Origin: Chloroflexi bacterium 44-23
GTDB lineage: Bacteria; Chloroflexota; Anaerolineae; Anaerolineales; Anaerolineaceae
Assembly: GCA_001899005.1 (NCBI GenBank)
Contig: MKUW01000019.1
Coordinates: forward strand, 299,212 to 363,211
DNA: 64,000 nucleotides
Direction of reading: 5' to 3'
Part shown: positions 9,125-19,314 of the stretch, piece after piece
How the letters are laid out: each line of letters opens with the position of its first letter
How positions within the stretch are numbered: the first letter of the stretch is position 1
Made by a program: the position numbers and the translations under genes
The notes under the pieces: model-generated
Seen by the model: only the letters and a program-made list of their open reading frames with translations
Told to the model about the DNA's origin: nothing
Databases searched by the model: none

Positions 9125-12100
9125 TTATTTGCTGATAATTGGGAAGTAGTAGAAGTAAGGGAAGACCAGTGCCACAATAACCGGATCATGGTCGGAGGAG
9201 CGGAATGGATCAGGTGCATAGAGCAGATCCTGAGCATCCTTCTTGTAAGTCATATCGTAATCAATTAGATCAGGTTCATCAGCATTGATGTGCCAGATAT
9301 CGACACCGGTTACAAAGGCCTGCATACCGGTATTGCCCAGGGCATGATCAAGATAGCCCATCTGCCCGTCGAAGACGTAACTATAAGCAAAATCACCCTG
9401 GTATTTGAAAATGAGATCGGTGTAGTCATCATCTGTCGCAGCCGTGTCATCCGGCCCGGCCAGAATGGCATCGATCGGGTCTTCCTTGTCATAGGAATTG
9501 AGATCGCCGATGATCAGGTTGTTCTCTGATCCGGCGCCCGTGGGATCATCAGCCAACCAATCCACCAGGGCTTTAGCTGCGTCTGTGCGCGTCAGGTTAC
9601 AGTTGCCGGCGCCATCACCCAGGTCGGGGTCATCGGTACAGGCTGAACCTTTGGATTTGAGATGGTTGACGGCCACAGTAAAAATATTTCCCGAGCGCGG
9701 ATCTTGAAATGATTGTGCCAGGGCTGGCCGATTGAAATTGTCGAGGAATCGCGGATCGACCGAAGTATCCAGAATGGCATGGCTGCCGACCAAATTGACT
9801 GCCGCTGGTTTGTAGATCATAGCAACCTTAATGGCATCCGTACCGATTACACCTGTATTAATGTAATCGTAGGTGCCGGCACCGTTAAAAGCATTCAGTC
9901 CGGCGACCAGGTCAATGACAGCATTATCAGTCGCATTGTTTTCGATTTCCATCAAGCCGATTACTTCCGCATCCATGGTGGAAATAGCTGCGATGATCTT
10001 ATTGCGCTGGCGGGTGAATTCCTCGGCTGTGTCGGCCCCGCGGCATCCTTGGTTCGCCAGGGGACCACAGATTGAACCGCTATTATCAATAGTGGTGAAG
10101 TAATTGAGCACATTGAAACTGGCTACCTCAATCTGACCGCCGAGCATTGGTGGAAGTGTTTCTCGTGGGTTGGCAGATGTGTAATCAGCGCCTTGCGTTG
10201 GTTGAATTCGATAAGACCCAAAGCTATAATCAATCACGCCGGTCACGTTTGTAACCAGATCACCGCCGCGGAAGAGGTTGGTCATATCAAAGGTGCTGCC
10301 ATTTGGGTGTATGGCCAGATCCGGATTTGAAGCTGAGCGGCCATCATCCAGGATAATTTTATCAAGTAAATAATCCTGGGCTGCCTGCTGCTGCTCAGAT
10401 GAGCCGGGGTCATACAAGGCGGTTGGTGTCATATGGCGGGTGGACGTCAGCACGATCTCGCCAAATTGGTCAAAGTTGAAGTATTCAGAAATGACCAGAT
10501 CCTGCGGGAAGGTCACCAGCATACCTTCATATTTCTCGAAGTCGTCAACAGCTGTGACGGGCAAGCTCAGCCCGGTGGCAGCCACACTTAAGCCCGTGTT
10601 ACAAACCAGCACCTGACTGACGCTGGTGATTTCAGTCAGGCTGTTGAATTCAGCAACAGTTCCTCTAACTCGAACATGGTCGCCAACATTTACATCCGGG
10701 GTGGGCAGGTAGACAAAGATGCCATCGGAAGTCGCGGGATTGCCATCACCGGTCATGTCCTGAATATTAATTCCTCTTAATCCTGTTTGCAGATCGGCTA
10801 CCACAATGCCTTCAGTGGCAACTTCATCGCCGTCAAAAGCGCTGGCCAAACCAGAACCTTGAATTGTGTAAATTGGTGTGTAGGGATCACCACAAACTTC
10901 CTGATAGACTTCATTTGATGCACCTGGTGTGTTGTACGCTTCACCGAAAACAGCTGTTCCGGTGTACCCCGCGATACCTGCCAGGTCGAAATCATTGCGT
11001 ACCCAATCGCTGGTGCTTTCGCTATCCGCGCCATCCGGTATGCGTGATGCGCCTCCCGGGGCGAGAGTTGATATACCGTCATAGTTGGGACCTAAGATCG
11101 GGCCGCCATAAAAAAGATCGCCGGCATCTCCGTCGTCGACGGCTACGGAATCGGCGATGGAAGCCCAGGGTGTACTATCGAGAGTGCCATCATCATCGGT
11201 GTCAAGGTCATCTCCATATGCACCACTGAAGTCCTTGACCAATAATAGAGTCAGACTGTTATTGTCGAGACTACCGGTCGAGAGGTTCATAAACCAGAAA
11301 CCCGACGAATCGGTAGTTCCGACGGAAATTACTTCCTTGATTGTGCCCGGGGACTGTGTGTGGTCTCCTTCAATTTCCAAAATTTTGTAGGCGGAGTAAT
11401 CTGTCCCCGGATCACCGTAAATTTCAACATATTCATAATCAGTGCCGATGGTACTGGCTGAAAATTCGTTGATTTTTGGATCGGTCACAAAATCGCCGCA
11501 TGTTGCAGAGATATTGATATCATCTATTCCAACCCATTCATCACTTCCAACTGCATTTGTTGTCATGATGCGCAGTTCCAAAACAGCCTGGTTATTAGCT
11601 TCTGCCGGTAAGGTTACATTTACATTGGTTTCCAGGGTAGCGAGACTTGGCCCTGTAGTGGCATCGGCAATAAATGCTGCCGGAACGTTAGTGTAATCGC
11701 CTATGCCCCCGGCACGGTAATGAAGCGCTACCGGTTGGATGGCGTTATCTGTGGTGCCATCAATATCACGAACTTTGTAGGCAACATTAATATTGCCGCA
11801 AGTGAGTGAGTTCAAATAAATCTTTACGAATGGAGCATCTGCGGAACCAGAGCCTTGCAATGCAACCACAGGGTTGGTAATTTCAAACTCCGCTACGCCT
11901 CCGGCAGTTATCGCAGTAGAGGTCTGGTTGGCGATTACATCAATTGCAACCGAGTAGTCTGATAATAAAGTTTGTGGGTCAACTGCACTGGGTGTAGACG
12001 TAGTGTAATCTCCCAGATACCCTTCAATTCCATCAACTCCGGACTAATCATCATTTGTGGTGATCAGCCCTGTATTTGACCAGTCCTGAGTGAATGCCCC

Positions 12101-12229
12101 GCCAGCGAGTGAATGGGCAGTATTATTTTTCATGGGCTGTGCCTGTGTTATTTGTTGAGGTTGAATAACCATTGCCAACAAAAACAATAGAATTAGACCA
12201 AGACGCCAAAACCTGATTTTGGTTCTCAT
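9125..12229 (-). pseudogene. Secreted ExeM/NucH-like extracellular nuclease, interrupted by an in-frame amber codon
   Basis: One frame runs from ATG 12229 (signal peptide MRTKIRFWRLGLILLFLLAM) to TAA at 9125 and is broken only by TAG at 12044-12046. The junction reads TTNDD-stop-SGVDGIEGYLGD. Relatives normally have NDDWSGV here, so the lesion looks like TGG to TAG. Without it the protein would be 1034 residues. Downstream are a beta-rich N-terminal domain, a lamin-tail-like domain (DPKINEFSAST, YEYVEIYGD), an OB-like segment (GIVVADLQTGLRGINIQD) and a C-terminal endonuclease/exonuclease/phosphatase domain with SFNVLNYF, MEIENN, VNHLKSKG, IIGDLNSYD and SSDHDPVIV. The tail is FYYFPIISK. It is inferred to degrade extracellular DNA for nutrients. 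Internal initiation at a downstream start would give a protein without a signal peptide. Confidence 0.88.
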
Positions 12230-12402
12230 TACAATATCCTCCTGATTTGACTTGCAAAATAAGGTTGATCGAAACGAACTGCGGTTAGCGACTTGGTTCG
12301 TAGATGGGTTTGATCACGCTAATCGAAAAGACTTTGATACAAAGATTGTAGCATAATCAATATGTAAAAAAACAAGGATTTACCTTAAGAAAATCTTCCC
12401 GA

Positions 12403-12444
12403 ATCATTTCAATAAAGGGAGTTGAGGATTTTATTTGAAATGAT
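12403..12444. repeat. Palindromic element, short degenerate copy with flanking direct repeats
   Basis: The ends ATCATTTCAATAAA (from 12403) and TTTATTTGAAATGAT (to 12444) are inverted repeats. The interior GGGAGTTGAGGA matches the arm of the full-length palindromic elements, but the GC hairpin core is missing. It is bounded exactly by AAAATCTTCCCGA (12390-12402) and AAAACTTCCCGA (12445-12456), a direct repeat with a one-base gap that looks like a target-site duplication. Confidence 0.7.
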
Positions 12445-12471
12445 AAAACTTCCCGATGAAATAAAAATTTG

Positions 12472-12501
12472 TTGACCTTCTATGGGCTCAGATAGTACAA
12501 T
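12472..12501 (+). promoter_or_regulatory. Sigma-70-type promoter of the pcrA-type helicase gene
   Basis: TTGACC (12472-12477), an 18-base spacer and TACAAT (12496-12501) lie only 9 bases before ATG 12511. Transcription would begin about at the start codon, so the mRNA is probably leaderless, consistent with the missing Shine-Dalgarno. No LexA-type box is visible. Confidence 0.65.
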
Positions 12502-12510
12502 ATCAAGCAT

Positions 12511-14844
12511 ATGAAATCACTGAGCGAACTAAATAAGCAGCAATACAAAGCTGTCACCGCTGAAAGCGGTGCAACATTGGTCCTGGCTGGTCCGGGATCG
12601 GGAAAAACAAGGGTGCTTACCCACCGTATTGCTTACCTGGTGCAAGAGGTTGGTATTCCGCCCTACAACATCCTGGCGGTCACCTTCACCAACAAAGCTG
12701 CCCGTGAGATGAAAAATCGTCTGGAGAAGATGCTGGGTCGTAAAGCCGATGGGTTGTGGTTGGGAACTTTTCATTCGGTCTGTGCCCGCATCTTAAGGCG
12801 GGAAGCCCAATATTTGCCGGTCGACAACAAATTTGTCATTTTCGATGTTGACGATCAACTTACTCTGCTGAAAAACATTATCAGAGGCATGAATCTGGAC
12901 GAAAAAATCTTTAAACCGTCTGCGATTCAAGCCACGATTTCAAAAGCGAAGAATGACATTATCTTGCCCGAGACCTATATCATCCGCAGCGGCCGCGATA
13001 GCACCATCCGTGATATTTATGGCAGCTACGAAAAAGCGTTGCGATTAAACAATGCCGTTGATTTCGACGATTTGCTGTTGATGACAGTGCACTTGCTAAG
13101 CAATTACCCCGAAGTGCGTGAACGCTATGCCAATCGCTTTGAGTATGTTCTGGTGGATGAATTTCAAGATACAAACCAGATTCAATACAAGCTGGTCAAG
13201 TTGTTTGCCAGTGTGCACAAATGTATCTTTGTGGTTGGTGATGAAGATCAATCAATCTATCGCTGGCGTGGTGCAGATTACAAGAACGTCTTGCGGTTTG
13301 AGCAGGATTATCATTCTGCCAGCAAGATCTTGCTGGAAGAAAATTACCGATCAACGCAAATTGTGTTGGATGTCGCCAAAGCTGTCATTGATCGTAACCT
13401 TCACCGCACGCCGAAACAACTCTTTACCCAACGCAGCAGCGACGAATTGGTACATTTTTATGTTGCTGGCGATGATCGTGAGGAAGCCCAGTATGTGATC
13501 AATACCATTCTGGAACAGCAGCGGCGGGGCGTACAAGCTGGCAGCTTTGCGATTATGTACCGTATCAACGCACAATCGCGATTGCTGGAAGAGGCCTTCC
13601 TGAAGGCTGGCCTGCCCTACCGGTTGGTAGGCGCCCAGCGTTTTTACGGCCGCCGCGAGGTGAAAGATATAATTGCTTTTCTACGGCTGGTACACAACCC
13701 TAAAGATGAGGTCAGTTTGCAGCGCGTGATCAATGTGCCCCCGCGGAAAATTGGTGACAAGACCATTGATAAGCTCTCCGAAGTGGCGCGCTGGCGCGGA
13801 GAGAGCATGGGTGAAACCCTGCTGGCGTTAGCTGCCAACTCGGAAAACTCAGAATTGTGGCTGGCACTGGAACGCTCTGCCAAATCGTTGACCGGATTTG
13901 CCCATTTGTTGGCAGGCTGGGTTTCAGCCGCAGAAAGCGCTTCTCTGCCCGATTTATTTGACCGGATTGTGCTCGACCTGGAATACCAGCAATACTTGAA
14001 TGAAGGCAGTGAAGAAGAAGTCATTGACCGCTGGGCAAACGTTCAAGAGTTGCGCCGGATTGCTTTCGAGTACGATGATCAGGGCATCGCAGCTTTTCTT
14101 GAGAGTCTGGCGCTGGTATCAGATCAGGATACAGTACCGGAAAAAACTGAAGCACCAACCCTATTGACCCTGCACGCAGCCAAAGGTCTGGAATTTGATC
14201 AGGTCTTTATCATCGGTTTGGATGATGGAGTCTTACCGCACAGCCGGGCATTTGATGATGATGAGGAGTTGGCGGAAGAACGCCGTCTGTTTTATGTTGG
14301 TATCACCCGCGCTCGCAACGTCTTGTATCTGGTACATACTGAGCGCAGAAATGCCTATGGCACTTATGAGAACCAGTTGCCCTCCCGATTTTTGCAGGAT
14401 ATTCCTATCCGTTTGTTAAGCGAAGATTCTAGTTTTAATACGTTTGGAAGGCTCAACCAATACCCGCGCTCAAGCAGGCGCTGGAGTCATGAGCGTGAGG
14501 ATTATTCAGATCTATCTCCTCGTGCTTCCAGCGGAAGCGGTGGCCAGGCAAGAACGCGTGTTTATACCTGGGAAAATGCTCAAGCTTCTTCCTCGCGCGG
14601 CCGTAATTCCGGTTCGGCCTCCATTCTGCCGCAAGGCTCGGATGCCCCCAAACGGGATTTGAAATCGGAAGCAGTTTATAAAGCCGGAATGAAAGTCCGC
14701 CACAAGTCGTTTGGCGAGGGAGTCATTCTGACGGTGCATCTGGAAGGTGATGGAGAAGAGACACTGGAGATCTTTTTTGTGGACATTAAGGAAATGAAAA
14801 AATTGGCCGCTTCGTTTGCGAAGCTGGAAGTGATAAGTGAATAG
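12511..14844 (+). CDS. pcrA: UvrD/Rep/PcrA-type superfamily 1 DNA helicase
   Basis: This 777-residue helicase has the full SF1A motif set. The Q-motif region is LNKQQYKAV, and motif I is LAGPGSGKTRVLTHR at about residue 30. Then come TFTNKAAREMKNRL (Ia), LVDEFQDTNQIQY (II), VVGDEDQSIYRWRGAD (III), LEENYRST (IV), LLTLHAAKGLEFDQVF (V) and EERRLFYVGITRAR (VI). A C-terminal tail from about residue 720 (GMKVRHKSFGEGVIL) matches the Tudor-like RNA-polymerase-binding domain of PcrA, preceded by a Ser/Arg/Gly-rich linker. It unwinds DNA 3'-to-5' in repair and removes stalled complexes. It starts almost at the +1 of a strong promoter. PcrA is preferred over UvrD because of the C-terminal domain. Confidence 0.95.
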   Translation: MKSLSELNKQQYKAVTAESGATLVLAGPGSGKTRVLTHRIAYLVQEVGIPPYNILAVTFTNKAAREMKNRLEKMLGRKADGLWLGTFHSVCARILRREAQYLPVDNKFVIFDVDDQLTLLKNIIRGMNLDEKIFKPSAIQATISKAKNDIILPETYIIRSGRDSTIRDIYGSYEKALRLNNAVDFDDLLLMTVHLLSNYPEVRERYANRFEYVLVDEFQDTNQIQYKLVKLFASVHKCIFVVGDEDQSIYRWRGADYKNVLRFEQDYHSASKILLEENYRSTQIVLDVAKAVIDRNLHRTPKQLFTQRSSDELVHFYVAGDDREEAQYVINTILEQQRRGVQAGSFAIMYRINAQSRLLEEAFLKAGLPYRLVGAQRFYGRREVKDIIAFLRLVHNPKDEVSLQRVINVPPRKIGDKTIDKLSEVARWRGESMGETLLALAANSENSELWLALERSAKSLTGFAHLLAGWVSAAESASLPDLFDRIVLDLEYQQYLNEGSEEEVIDRWANVQELRRIAFEYDDQGIAAFLESLALVSDQDTVPEKTEAPTLLTLHAAKGLEFDQVFIIGLDDGVLPHSRAFDDDEELAEERRLFYVGITRARNVLYLVHTERRNAYGTYENQLPSRFLQDIPIRLLSEDSSFNTFGRLNQYPRSSRRWSHEREDYSDLSPRASSGSGGQARTRVYTWENAQASSSRGRNSGSASILPQGSDAPKRDLKSEAVYKAGMKVRHKSFGEGVILTVHLEGDGEETLEIFFVDIKEMKKLAASFAKLEVISE

Positions 14845-14923
14845 TTGATTAGTTAGGTGGTTAGTTGGTTGATCGGGTAATTGGTTGCTAAACTAATCAA
14901 CAAGTCACCTAATCAACTAATTA
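14842..14923. repeat. Imperfect inverted repeat made of TTGATTAGTTGG-type sequence
   Basis: Directly after the helicase stop, TAGTTGATTAGTTAGGTGG and related sequence face AACTAATCAACAAGTCACC and TAATCAACTAAT, so the two halves can fold on each other. The composition matches the tandem array at 1216-1310. It may serve as a transcription end, though there is no U-tract. Confidence 0.6.
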
Positions 14924-14941
14924 TGCTCCACGAGATAAAGC

Positions 14942-16531
14942 ATGTCCGAATCACCTAAACCCCAATCCCCCTCCAAAACAATCTCCATTGCCCGTTCAAC
15001 TGTGATTATCAGTGCCGGCTGGGGTGTTTCGATTGTGGTCGGGTTGCTGCGCCAGCGTATTATCGCCGGTCAATTTGGGACCGGAGCAGAATTGGATGCT
15101 TTTGCGGCAGCAAATGTTGTCCCGGAATTGATCTACACCATGCTTTCGGGGGGTGCGCTTAGCTTTGCGTTTCTCCCGGTTTATAAGGAACGCCTTGAAA
15201 AAAAAGAAGGTGCCAATGCTTTATTTAGCAAAGTGGTCAATTGGATTTTTCTGATTACGCTGGCAGCCTCTGCCCTGGCACTCCTGGCAGCACCCTGGTT
15301 GGTTGGATCAAAATGGGGTGTGGGTGCTTCGTACCCGTCTGAAATTCAGGCATTGATCGTGCAATTAATGCGCATCCTTTTGTTTTCCACTCTTATTTTC
15401 TCCATTTCCAGCATTCTGACATCTGCTTTATATGCTCACGAACATTTCGTAGTCCCGGCTTTGCTGCCATCTTTGTATAGTGCCGGCATCATTTTTGGAG
15501 CTCTTTTCCTAACCCCCAGCATGGGCATTTTCGGAATTGCTTGGGGAGCTGTTCTGGGCTCGTTACTGCATCTTCTTATTCAAGTACCAGCCATTATTTA
15601 CTACAAGGTTAGATGGCAGCCTCTATTACGCATGGATCCGGCATTAATCAGGGTGGCGATTTTGATGCTGCCGCGAATTATAGATTTGTTGATGGCGCGT
15701 GCCAGCATTAATTGGCTGAATGCCACGCTTAGCTCGCGTTTGGGAGAAGGGCGACTGGCAGCACTGGACTTTGCCTATCGCCTGATGAATATGCCCTGGA
15801 CGCTGATCGGAACGGCGATTGGAATTGCTATCTTCCCAACCATGGCTGCTCTGGCGGCACAAAAGGATGTGGCTGCCCAGCGCAAAGCCTTGAGCGGGTC
15901 GCTGCGCGCCATTCTGACGCTGGCGATCCCGGCTGCAATGGCTTTGATAGTGCTCGGTGAGCCGATCATTCGGGTTTTGTTTGAGGGGGGAGCATTTACT
16001 GCTGAGAGTACGCAGCTGGTCTATTTTGCCCTGAAATTCTACGCGCTGGCATTGATCAGCCAATCCATGCTGGAAGTGGTGGTTCGAGCTTTCGCCGCCC
16101 AACAAGATACCTACACTCCTTTGTATATATCCATAGGCACCACGGCCTTGAATATCGCGCTGGCAATCTGGCTGACGCGACCTTTTGAGAGCGGTGGAAT
16201 TAGCCTTGCCGGCCCAGCTTTGGCAAATGGTATCGCTGTGCTGGTTGAAGCATCAATCGGTTTGCTGATCCTCTCAATTCGTTGGAAGGGAGTCGATCTG
16301 CGCCACATTTTGCTTGATTTGGGGAAAGCATTACTGGGTAGTGTCATTATGGCCGGGGTTGTCTTGATAGCCCGGCGATTACTTCCTGGCGGCGATCTGG
16401 TGCTGTTGCTGGTCGGGGGTGGAGCTGGTTTGCTGGTTTACATGCTGGTGGTTTATTGGCTGGGTATCAAAGAAGTAGTGCAGATTCCGCTGGCAATGCT
16501 TGGAAAAGGGAAAAGAAGAGCGGACAGTTGA
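14942..16531 (+). CDS. murJ: Lipid II flippase MurJ
   Basis: This is a 529-residue polytopic membrane protein of the MVF/MATE-like fold. Typical features are the N-terminal SAGWGVSIVVGLLRQRIIAGQFG, the segment AELDAFAAANVVPELIYTML and the GGALSFAFLPVYKE region, followed by about 13-14 hydrophobic helices. The middle has LNATLSSRLGEGRLAALDFAYR and the Pro/Trp segment NMPWTLIGTAIGIAIFPTMA, which are characteristic of MurJ. It moves undecaprenyl-linked peptidoglycan precursor across the membrane. It follows the helicase gene after about 100 bases of repeat and is probably transcribed separately. ATG 14942 is preceded by only a weak purine stretch. Confidence 0.92.
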   Translation: MSESPKPQSPSKTISIARSTVIISAGWGVSIVVGLLRQRIIAGQFGTGAELDAFAAANVVPELIYTMLSGGALSFAFLPVYKERLEKKEGANALFSKVVNWIFLITLAASALALLAAPWLVGSKWGVGASYPSEIQALIVQLMRILLFSTLIFSISSILTSALYAHEHFVVPALLPSLYSAGIIFGALFLTPSMGIFGIAWGAVLGSLLHLLIQVPAIIYYKVRWQPLLRMDPALIRVAILMLPRIIDLLMARASINWLNATLSSRLGEGRLAALDFAYRLMNMPWTLIGTAIGIAIFPTMAALAAQKDVAAQRKALSGSLRAILTLAIPAAMALIVLGEPIIRVLFEGGAFTAESTQLVYFALKFYALALISQSMLEVVVRAFAAQQDTYTPLYISIGTTALNIALAIWLTRPFESGGISLAGPALANGIAVLVEASIGLLILSIRWKGVDLRHILLDLGKALLGSVIMAGVVLIARRLLPGGDLVLLLVGGGAGLLVYMLVVYWLGIKEVVQIPLAMLGKGKRRADS

Positions 16532-16768
16532 TAGCGGATGGCTGACAGCAATAATTTAAGCGGAAAACGGAAATCTGAAGCTGGAGATGGAAGAAAAGAT
16601 TCAGTTTGAACAGTTATTAACCGAATTTACTCTGCCAATTATCCGGCTTCTAATCAGCTAATCAACCAATCACCTGCCATCCCGAAAGCCTATAAATATA
16701 CTGGATAAATATGGTACCAGTCATTATATTGTGTATGGTTTCGTTCATAATCATTAGGGAGGTGTCTG

Positions 16769-18073
16769 ATGACAGCGAAAACTAAAAAGCCATGTGTGGT
16801 CATTGTTGGCGCTGGCTTCGGCGGATTGCAGGCAGCCAAGGCCCTGGCAAATGCACCGGTTCATGTGAAACTCGTAGATCGCCAGAATTACCACTTATTT
16901 CAACCGCTTCTTTATCAGATTGCTACGGCCGGCCTCTCGTCGGATGATATTGCTTATCCTATCCGGGGAATCTTAAGCAAACAGAAAAACCTGGAATTTG
17001 TTCTGGCCAATGTGGATAGGATTGATTTTGATCGCCAAATTCTGGAGACGACCGCCGGTCCAATGGATTACGATTATTTGATCCTGGCAGTCGGCAGCCA
17101 GACCAATTACTTTGGAAAAGCTTCTTTAGAAGCGAAAAGCTTCGGTCTAAAATCTCTTGCTGATGCGAATCGGATCAGAAACCACATTTTACTGAGATTT
17201 GAGGAAGCCTCGTTGACAAGCGAGCTTAAAGCACGGCAGGCATTATTGACCTTCGTGGTATGCGGCGGCGGGCCGACCGGTGTGGAAATGTCGGGCGCCA
17301 TCTCGGAATTGGTGCGGGTGGTGCTCAAGAAGGACTATCCAAAAATTGATATTAACGAAACTCGTGTCATACTATTGGAGGCTACTGACAATTTAGTTTC
17401 CAATCTGAGCAAGCACTTATCGCAGGCAACCATTGCGGCATTAAAACGCAAAAAAGTTGAAGTGATGCTTGAAAAAATGGTCGAAGATTATGACGGAGAG
17501 ACAATTCAATTGGTTCAAGGTGACCCGATTGCAGCGCGAACATTTATCTGGACGGCCGGTGTGCGGGCAGCCAGTTTGGTCGATTCTGCCGGTTTGACAC
17601 AAAGCAAACAGGGGCGGGCGGTTGTGCGGCCAACCTTGCAGCTCCCCACTCATGACAATGTCTTTGTGATCGGTGACAGCGCCTACTCTGAATCCGAGGA
17701 TGGGACCGCATTGCCGATGGTCGCACCGGTGGCCATACAGCAGGCCAAACTTGCAACAGAAAATATCAAGGCGCAATTGGATGCTAAAAGCTTACAGCCA
17801 TTTACGTATCATGACCCGGGCATGATGGCGACCATCGGCCGTAATCAAGCTGTGGCCCAAATAGGACGTTTTCAATTCCGGGGTTGGCCGGCCTGGTTGA
17901 TGTGGCTTTTTGTGCATTTAATCCAGCTGGTGGGTTTTCGTAACCGGCTGGTGGTTCTGATTAAATGGGCCTGGGAGTATGTATTTTATGACCGGAGTTC
18001 ACGCTTGATTCTTGGGCAGAAAAAGGAGAGCCTTGCTAACCTGGAAAAATCAGATCTGAGAAATCAAGGATAG
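16769..18073 (+). CDS. ndh: Type II NADH dehydrogenase (NAD(P)/FAD-dependent oxidoreductase)
   Basis: This 434-residue flavoprotein has two dinucleotide-binding folds. The FAD fold is at the N-terminus (VVIVGAGFGGLQAAKAL) and the NADH fold near residue 165 (VVCGGGPTGVEMSGAI). The FAD-contact motif VFVIGDSA is near residue 300. The C-terminal segment (WPAWLMWLFVHLIQLVGF) is an amphipathic or membrane-associated region as in NDH-2 enzymes. It would pass electrons from NADH to quinone without proton pumping. ATG 16769 follows AGGGAGGTGTCTG. The 3' end overlaps the convergent lipoprotein gene by 10 bases. Confidence 0.92.
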   Translation: MTAKTKKPCVVIVGAGFGGLQAAKALANAPVHVKLVDRQNYHLFQPLLYQIATAGLSSDDIAYPIRGILSKQKNLEFVLANVDRIDFDRQILETTAGPMDYDYLILAVGSQTNYFGKASLEAKSFGLKSLADANRIRNHILLRFEEASLTSELKARQALLTFVVCGGGPTGVEMSGAISELVRVVLKKDYPKIDINETRVILLEATDNLVSNLSKHLSQATIAALKRKKVEVMLEKMVEDYDGETIQLVQGDPIAARTFIWTAGVRAASLVDSAGLTQSKQGRAVVRPTLQLPTHDNVFVIGDSAYSESEDGTALPMVAPVAIQQAKLATENIKAQLDAKSLQPFTYHDPGMMATIGRNQAVAQIGRFQFRGWPAWLMWLFVHLIQLVGFRNRLVVLIKWAWEYVFYDRSSRLILGQKKESLANLEKSDLRNQG

Positions 18074-19128
18074 GCCACAAAAGCCAGCCAGGTTTCAGGA
18101 AATTTATCGGTTGACAGCAAGAAGCCAATCTGATCGAGCCGCGCCAGTCCTTCCCAGTTGCGCGCTACATCATCTGGTAAGAGCTGCAATTGAATGGGTG
18201 CTTTATCGGCGAAAACGATGCCGTCTTCAGAAAATTGGAAGGCCACCAATCGTTCCACCACAGGTGAATTGGCGTGGGTCATGCCCTTTCCATAGGTTTG
18301 TGCAAGCACATCATCAGCAGGATTTAATTTGGAAAGATCGCCGGGGTAAAAATAATTGATAGCCCAGAACTCTCCGTTTTCATCCGGCTGGGTGACATCG
18401 GTAATGCGGTATTCGATATTAGGGAAACTTAAGGAGGATGCGCTGTTAAGGGCTTGATCAAACATTTCGGCTCTGGGATGCGCGTTGATATTCGCGCCAT
18501 TAGCCTCATAAATTGTAAAAATACGGGCACCAAAAACAAGTACGCTTTCGTAACTGGAATTGCTGATGTTCATTTGTGTTGGAATGAGGGTCAGAGAGGT
18601 AGCATCCAGAGTTAATTGGCTGTAATCCGCCTCCCAGATACCTTTGACAAGGTAGCCTTTACTACCGGCAGAGTGGGTTTCTATAGTCAGAAATGCGTCA
18701 GTACCGTTCGTGGTGATTGCCTCAAATCCCTCAAATCCTGCCACCTTGCTTTCCAGACCGTCACTGTTGAATATTACCGGGTCAGGCGCTAATACCATGC
18801 TTGGGTCAGCGACCGCATCCAAGATAATTTGATGATTAAGGCGGTAAATTTGATTTTCAAAACGATCAGGGTATTGTGGTAACAAGATCAACCAATCCCC
18901 AGCCCAGGTCAGTCCACTCAGTTCCGCTTTTGGTTCATCAAGTGGTTCACTAAGATGGATGCGGGTCACCTTTGCTTCCATGGGTATTTTGTCAACTGCA
19001 GAAGGGAGCATTGTCTCAAGAACAGTGGCCGACATAGGTGGGTTAACCGGAGAGATCCTTTGACATCCGGAGACAAAAAGGATTGTAAAAAGCAGAATAA
19101 ACAGCGATTTATAAGAGGTAGTTTTCAT
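18064..19128 (-). CDS. Lipoprotein with esterase-like/beta-propeller character
   Basis: The 354-residue protein starts at 19128 (MKTTSYKSLFILLFTILF) with a lipobox ending VSGC at about residue 23, so it is predicted to be lipid-anchored. The body is beta-rich with repeated short strands (LSGLTWAGDWLILLPQ, EGFEAITTNGTDAFLTIE, NWEGLARLDQIGFLLSTDK). This pattern resembles the propeller-like esterase-like phytase or SdiA-regulated families, but I do not recognise a catalytic motif. An upstream in-frame start at 19200 would add a non-signal extension and is rejected. It converges on the NADH dehydrogenase gene, with the last 10 bases shared. Confidence 0.75.
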   Translation of the reverse strand: MKTTSYKSLFILLFTILFVSGCQRISPVNPPMSATVLETMLPSAVDKIPMEAKVTRIHLSEPLDEPKAELSGLTWAGDWLILLPQYPDRFENQIYRLNHQIILDAVADPSMVLAPDPVIFNSDGLESKVAGFEGFEAITTNGTDAFLTIETHSAGSKGYLVKGIWEADYSQLTLDATSLTLIPTQMNISNSSYESVLVFGARIFTIYEANGANINAHPRAEMFDQALNSASSLSFPNIEYRITDVTQPDENGEFWAINYFYPGDLSKLNPADDVLAQTYGKGMTHANSPVVERLVAFQFSEDGIVFADKAPIQLQLLPDDVARNWEGLARLDQIGFLLSTDKFPETWLAFVAYP

Positions 19129-19314
19129 ATTTTTACCTGATAATTGAATTTTGCTCTGGCTGGGTTTGAAAAAAAAAGAAAAAAAGATTAAGCAAAGCAT
19201 TCAAGCTTCTCGGGTATTCTGTAGATGGGAGATTTTTTGACGTTTTCTTGAGAGACAATTTTGATGTAAAATCAACCTGATTGTAATGCAAAACAACTCC
19301 CATTTTCAATAAGT

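Noticed and set aside
3850..12046. Genome-wide reassignment of TAG to an amino acid
   Set aside because: Several clean genes end at TAG in natural places (for example 14842-14844 and 57365-57367), so TAG still works as a stop here.
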